Positions 5,967 through 6,016 of a stretch of DNA of 6,016 nucleotides are shown here, in pieces (positions within the stretch are counted from its first letter, which is position 1; every line of letters begins with the position of its first letter). This DNA is from Gemmatimonadota bacterium (GTDB taxonomy: Bacteria > Latescibacterota > UBA2968 > UBA8231): the NCBI GenBank assembly GCA_009845645.1, contig VXZF01000688.1, positions 1-6,016 of the forward strand, in the 5' to 3' direction. The notes under the pieces are model-generated. The model was given only the letters and a program-made list of their open reading frames with translations. It made no database searches and was not told the DNA's origin. A program made the position numbers and the translations under genes.

Positions 5967-6016
5967 TTAGGAACGTCTAATCCCCAATTTTCTCATTTTG
6001 TTGTACAGCGTCGAAG
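5967..6016 (-). CDS. C-terminal end of a Fis-type HTH regulator (sigma-54 activator-like)
   Basis: On the minus strand the last 15 codons of a gene entering from the right read STLYNKMRKLGIRRS and stop at TAA (5969-5967). This matches the recognition helix and tail of Fis-type helix-turn-helix domains (consensus RxTLYxKLKxxGI). They end NtrC-family sigma-54-dependent response regulators and related activators. The two bases at the window edge complete a preceding codon of form NCT. The AAA+ and receiver domains would be outside the window, so the regulator class beyond the HTH is inferred. It is convergent with the dioxygenase gene. The fragment is only 15 residues, which limits confidence. 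Confidence 0.7.
   Translation of the reverse strand, partial: STLYNKMRKLGIRRS

Overview
The window looks like a chromosomal segment of an uncultured or free-living Gram-negative-type bacterium. It is GC-rich, and gene density is very high, with spacers of 0 to about 55 bases except for one roughly 115-130 base gap near the right end. The starts are bacterial (ATG or GTG) with Shine-Dalgarno motifs where visible. A PhyH-family dioxygenase beside ordinary housekeeping genes is common in several marine and sponge-associated lineages, but the sequence alone does not fix the taxon. I see no insertion sequences, tRNA or rRNA genes, CRISPR arrays or phage genes.

Left block, plus strand (1-4054): four genes packed as one apparent operon. 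They are the 3' end of sat (ATP sulfurylase), an aldo/keto reductase, an adenosine deaminase-like metallohydrolase with a long internal insertion, and a 14-helix-type polysaccharide flippase. Gaps are 11, 3 and 6 bases. Sulfate activation next to a lipid-linked glycan flippase fits a surface-glycan locus, possibly for a sulfated glycan. No sulfotransferase or glycosyltransferase is visible, so this is an inference.

Middle block, minus strand (4026-4982): arsC-like reductase followed directly by purN, with the stop of the first abutting the start of the second (TAG|ATG). The 3' end of purN overlaps the 3' end of the flippase gene by 29 bases in a convergent arrangement.

Right block (4983-6016): a 55-base divergent spacer is followed by a plus-strand PhyH-family Fe(II)/2-oxoglutarate dioxygenase. 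After it come a possible frameshifted 38-codon reading frame and a weak hairpin. The window ends in the last 15 codons of a minus-strand gene whose residues match the recognition-helix end of a Fis-type HTH, as at the C-terminus of sigma-54-dependent regulators.

No clear-cut new multi-gene system is evident. The items most worth following are the divergent adenosine deaminase-like protein in its sat/flippase operon and the broken small reading frame after the dioxygenase.
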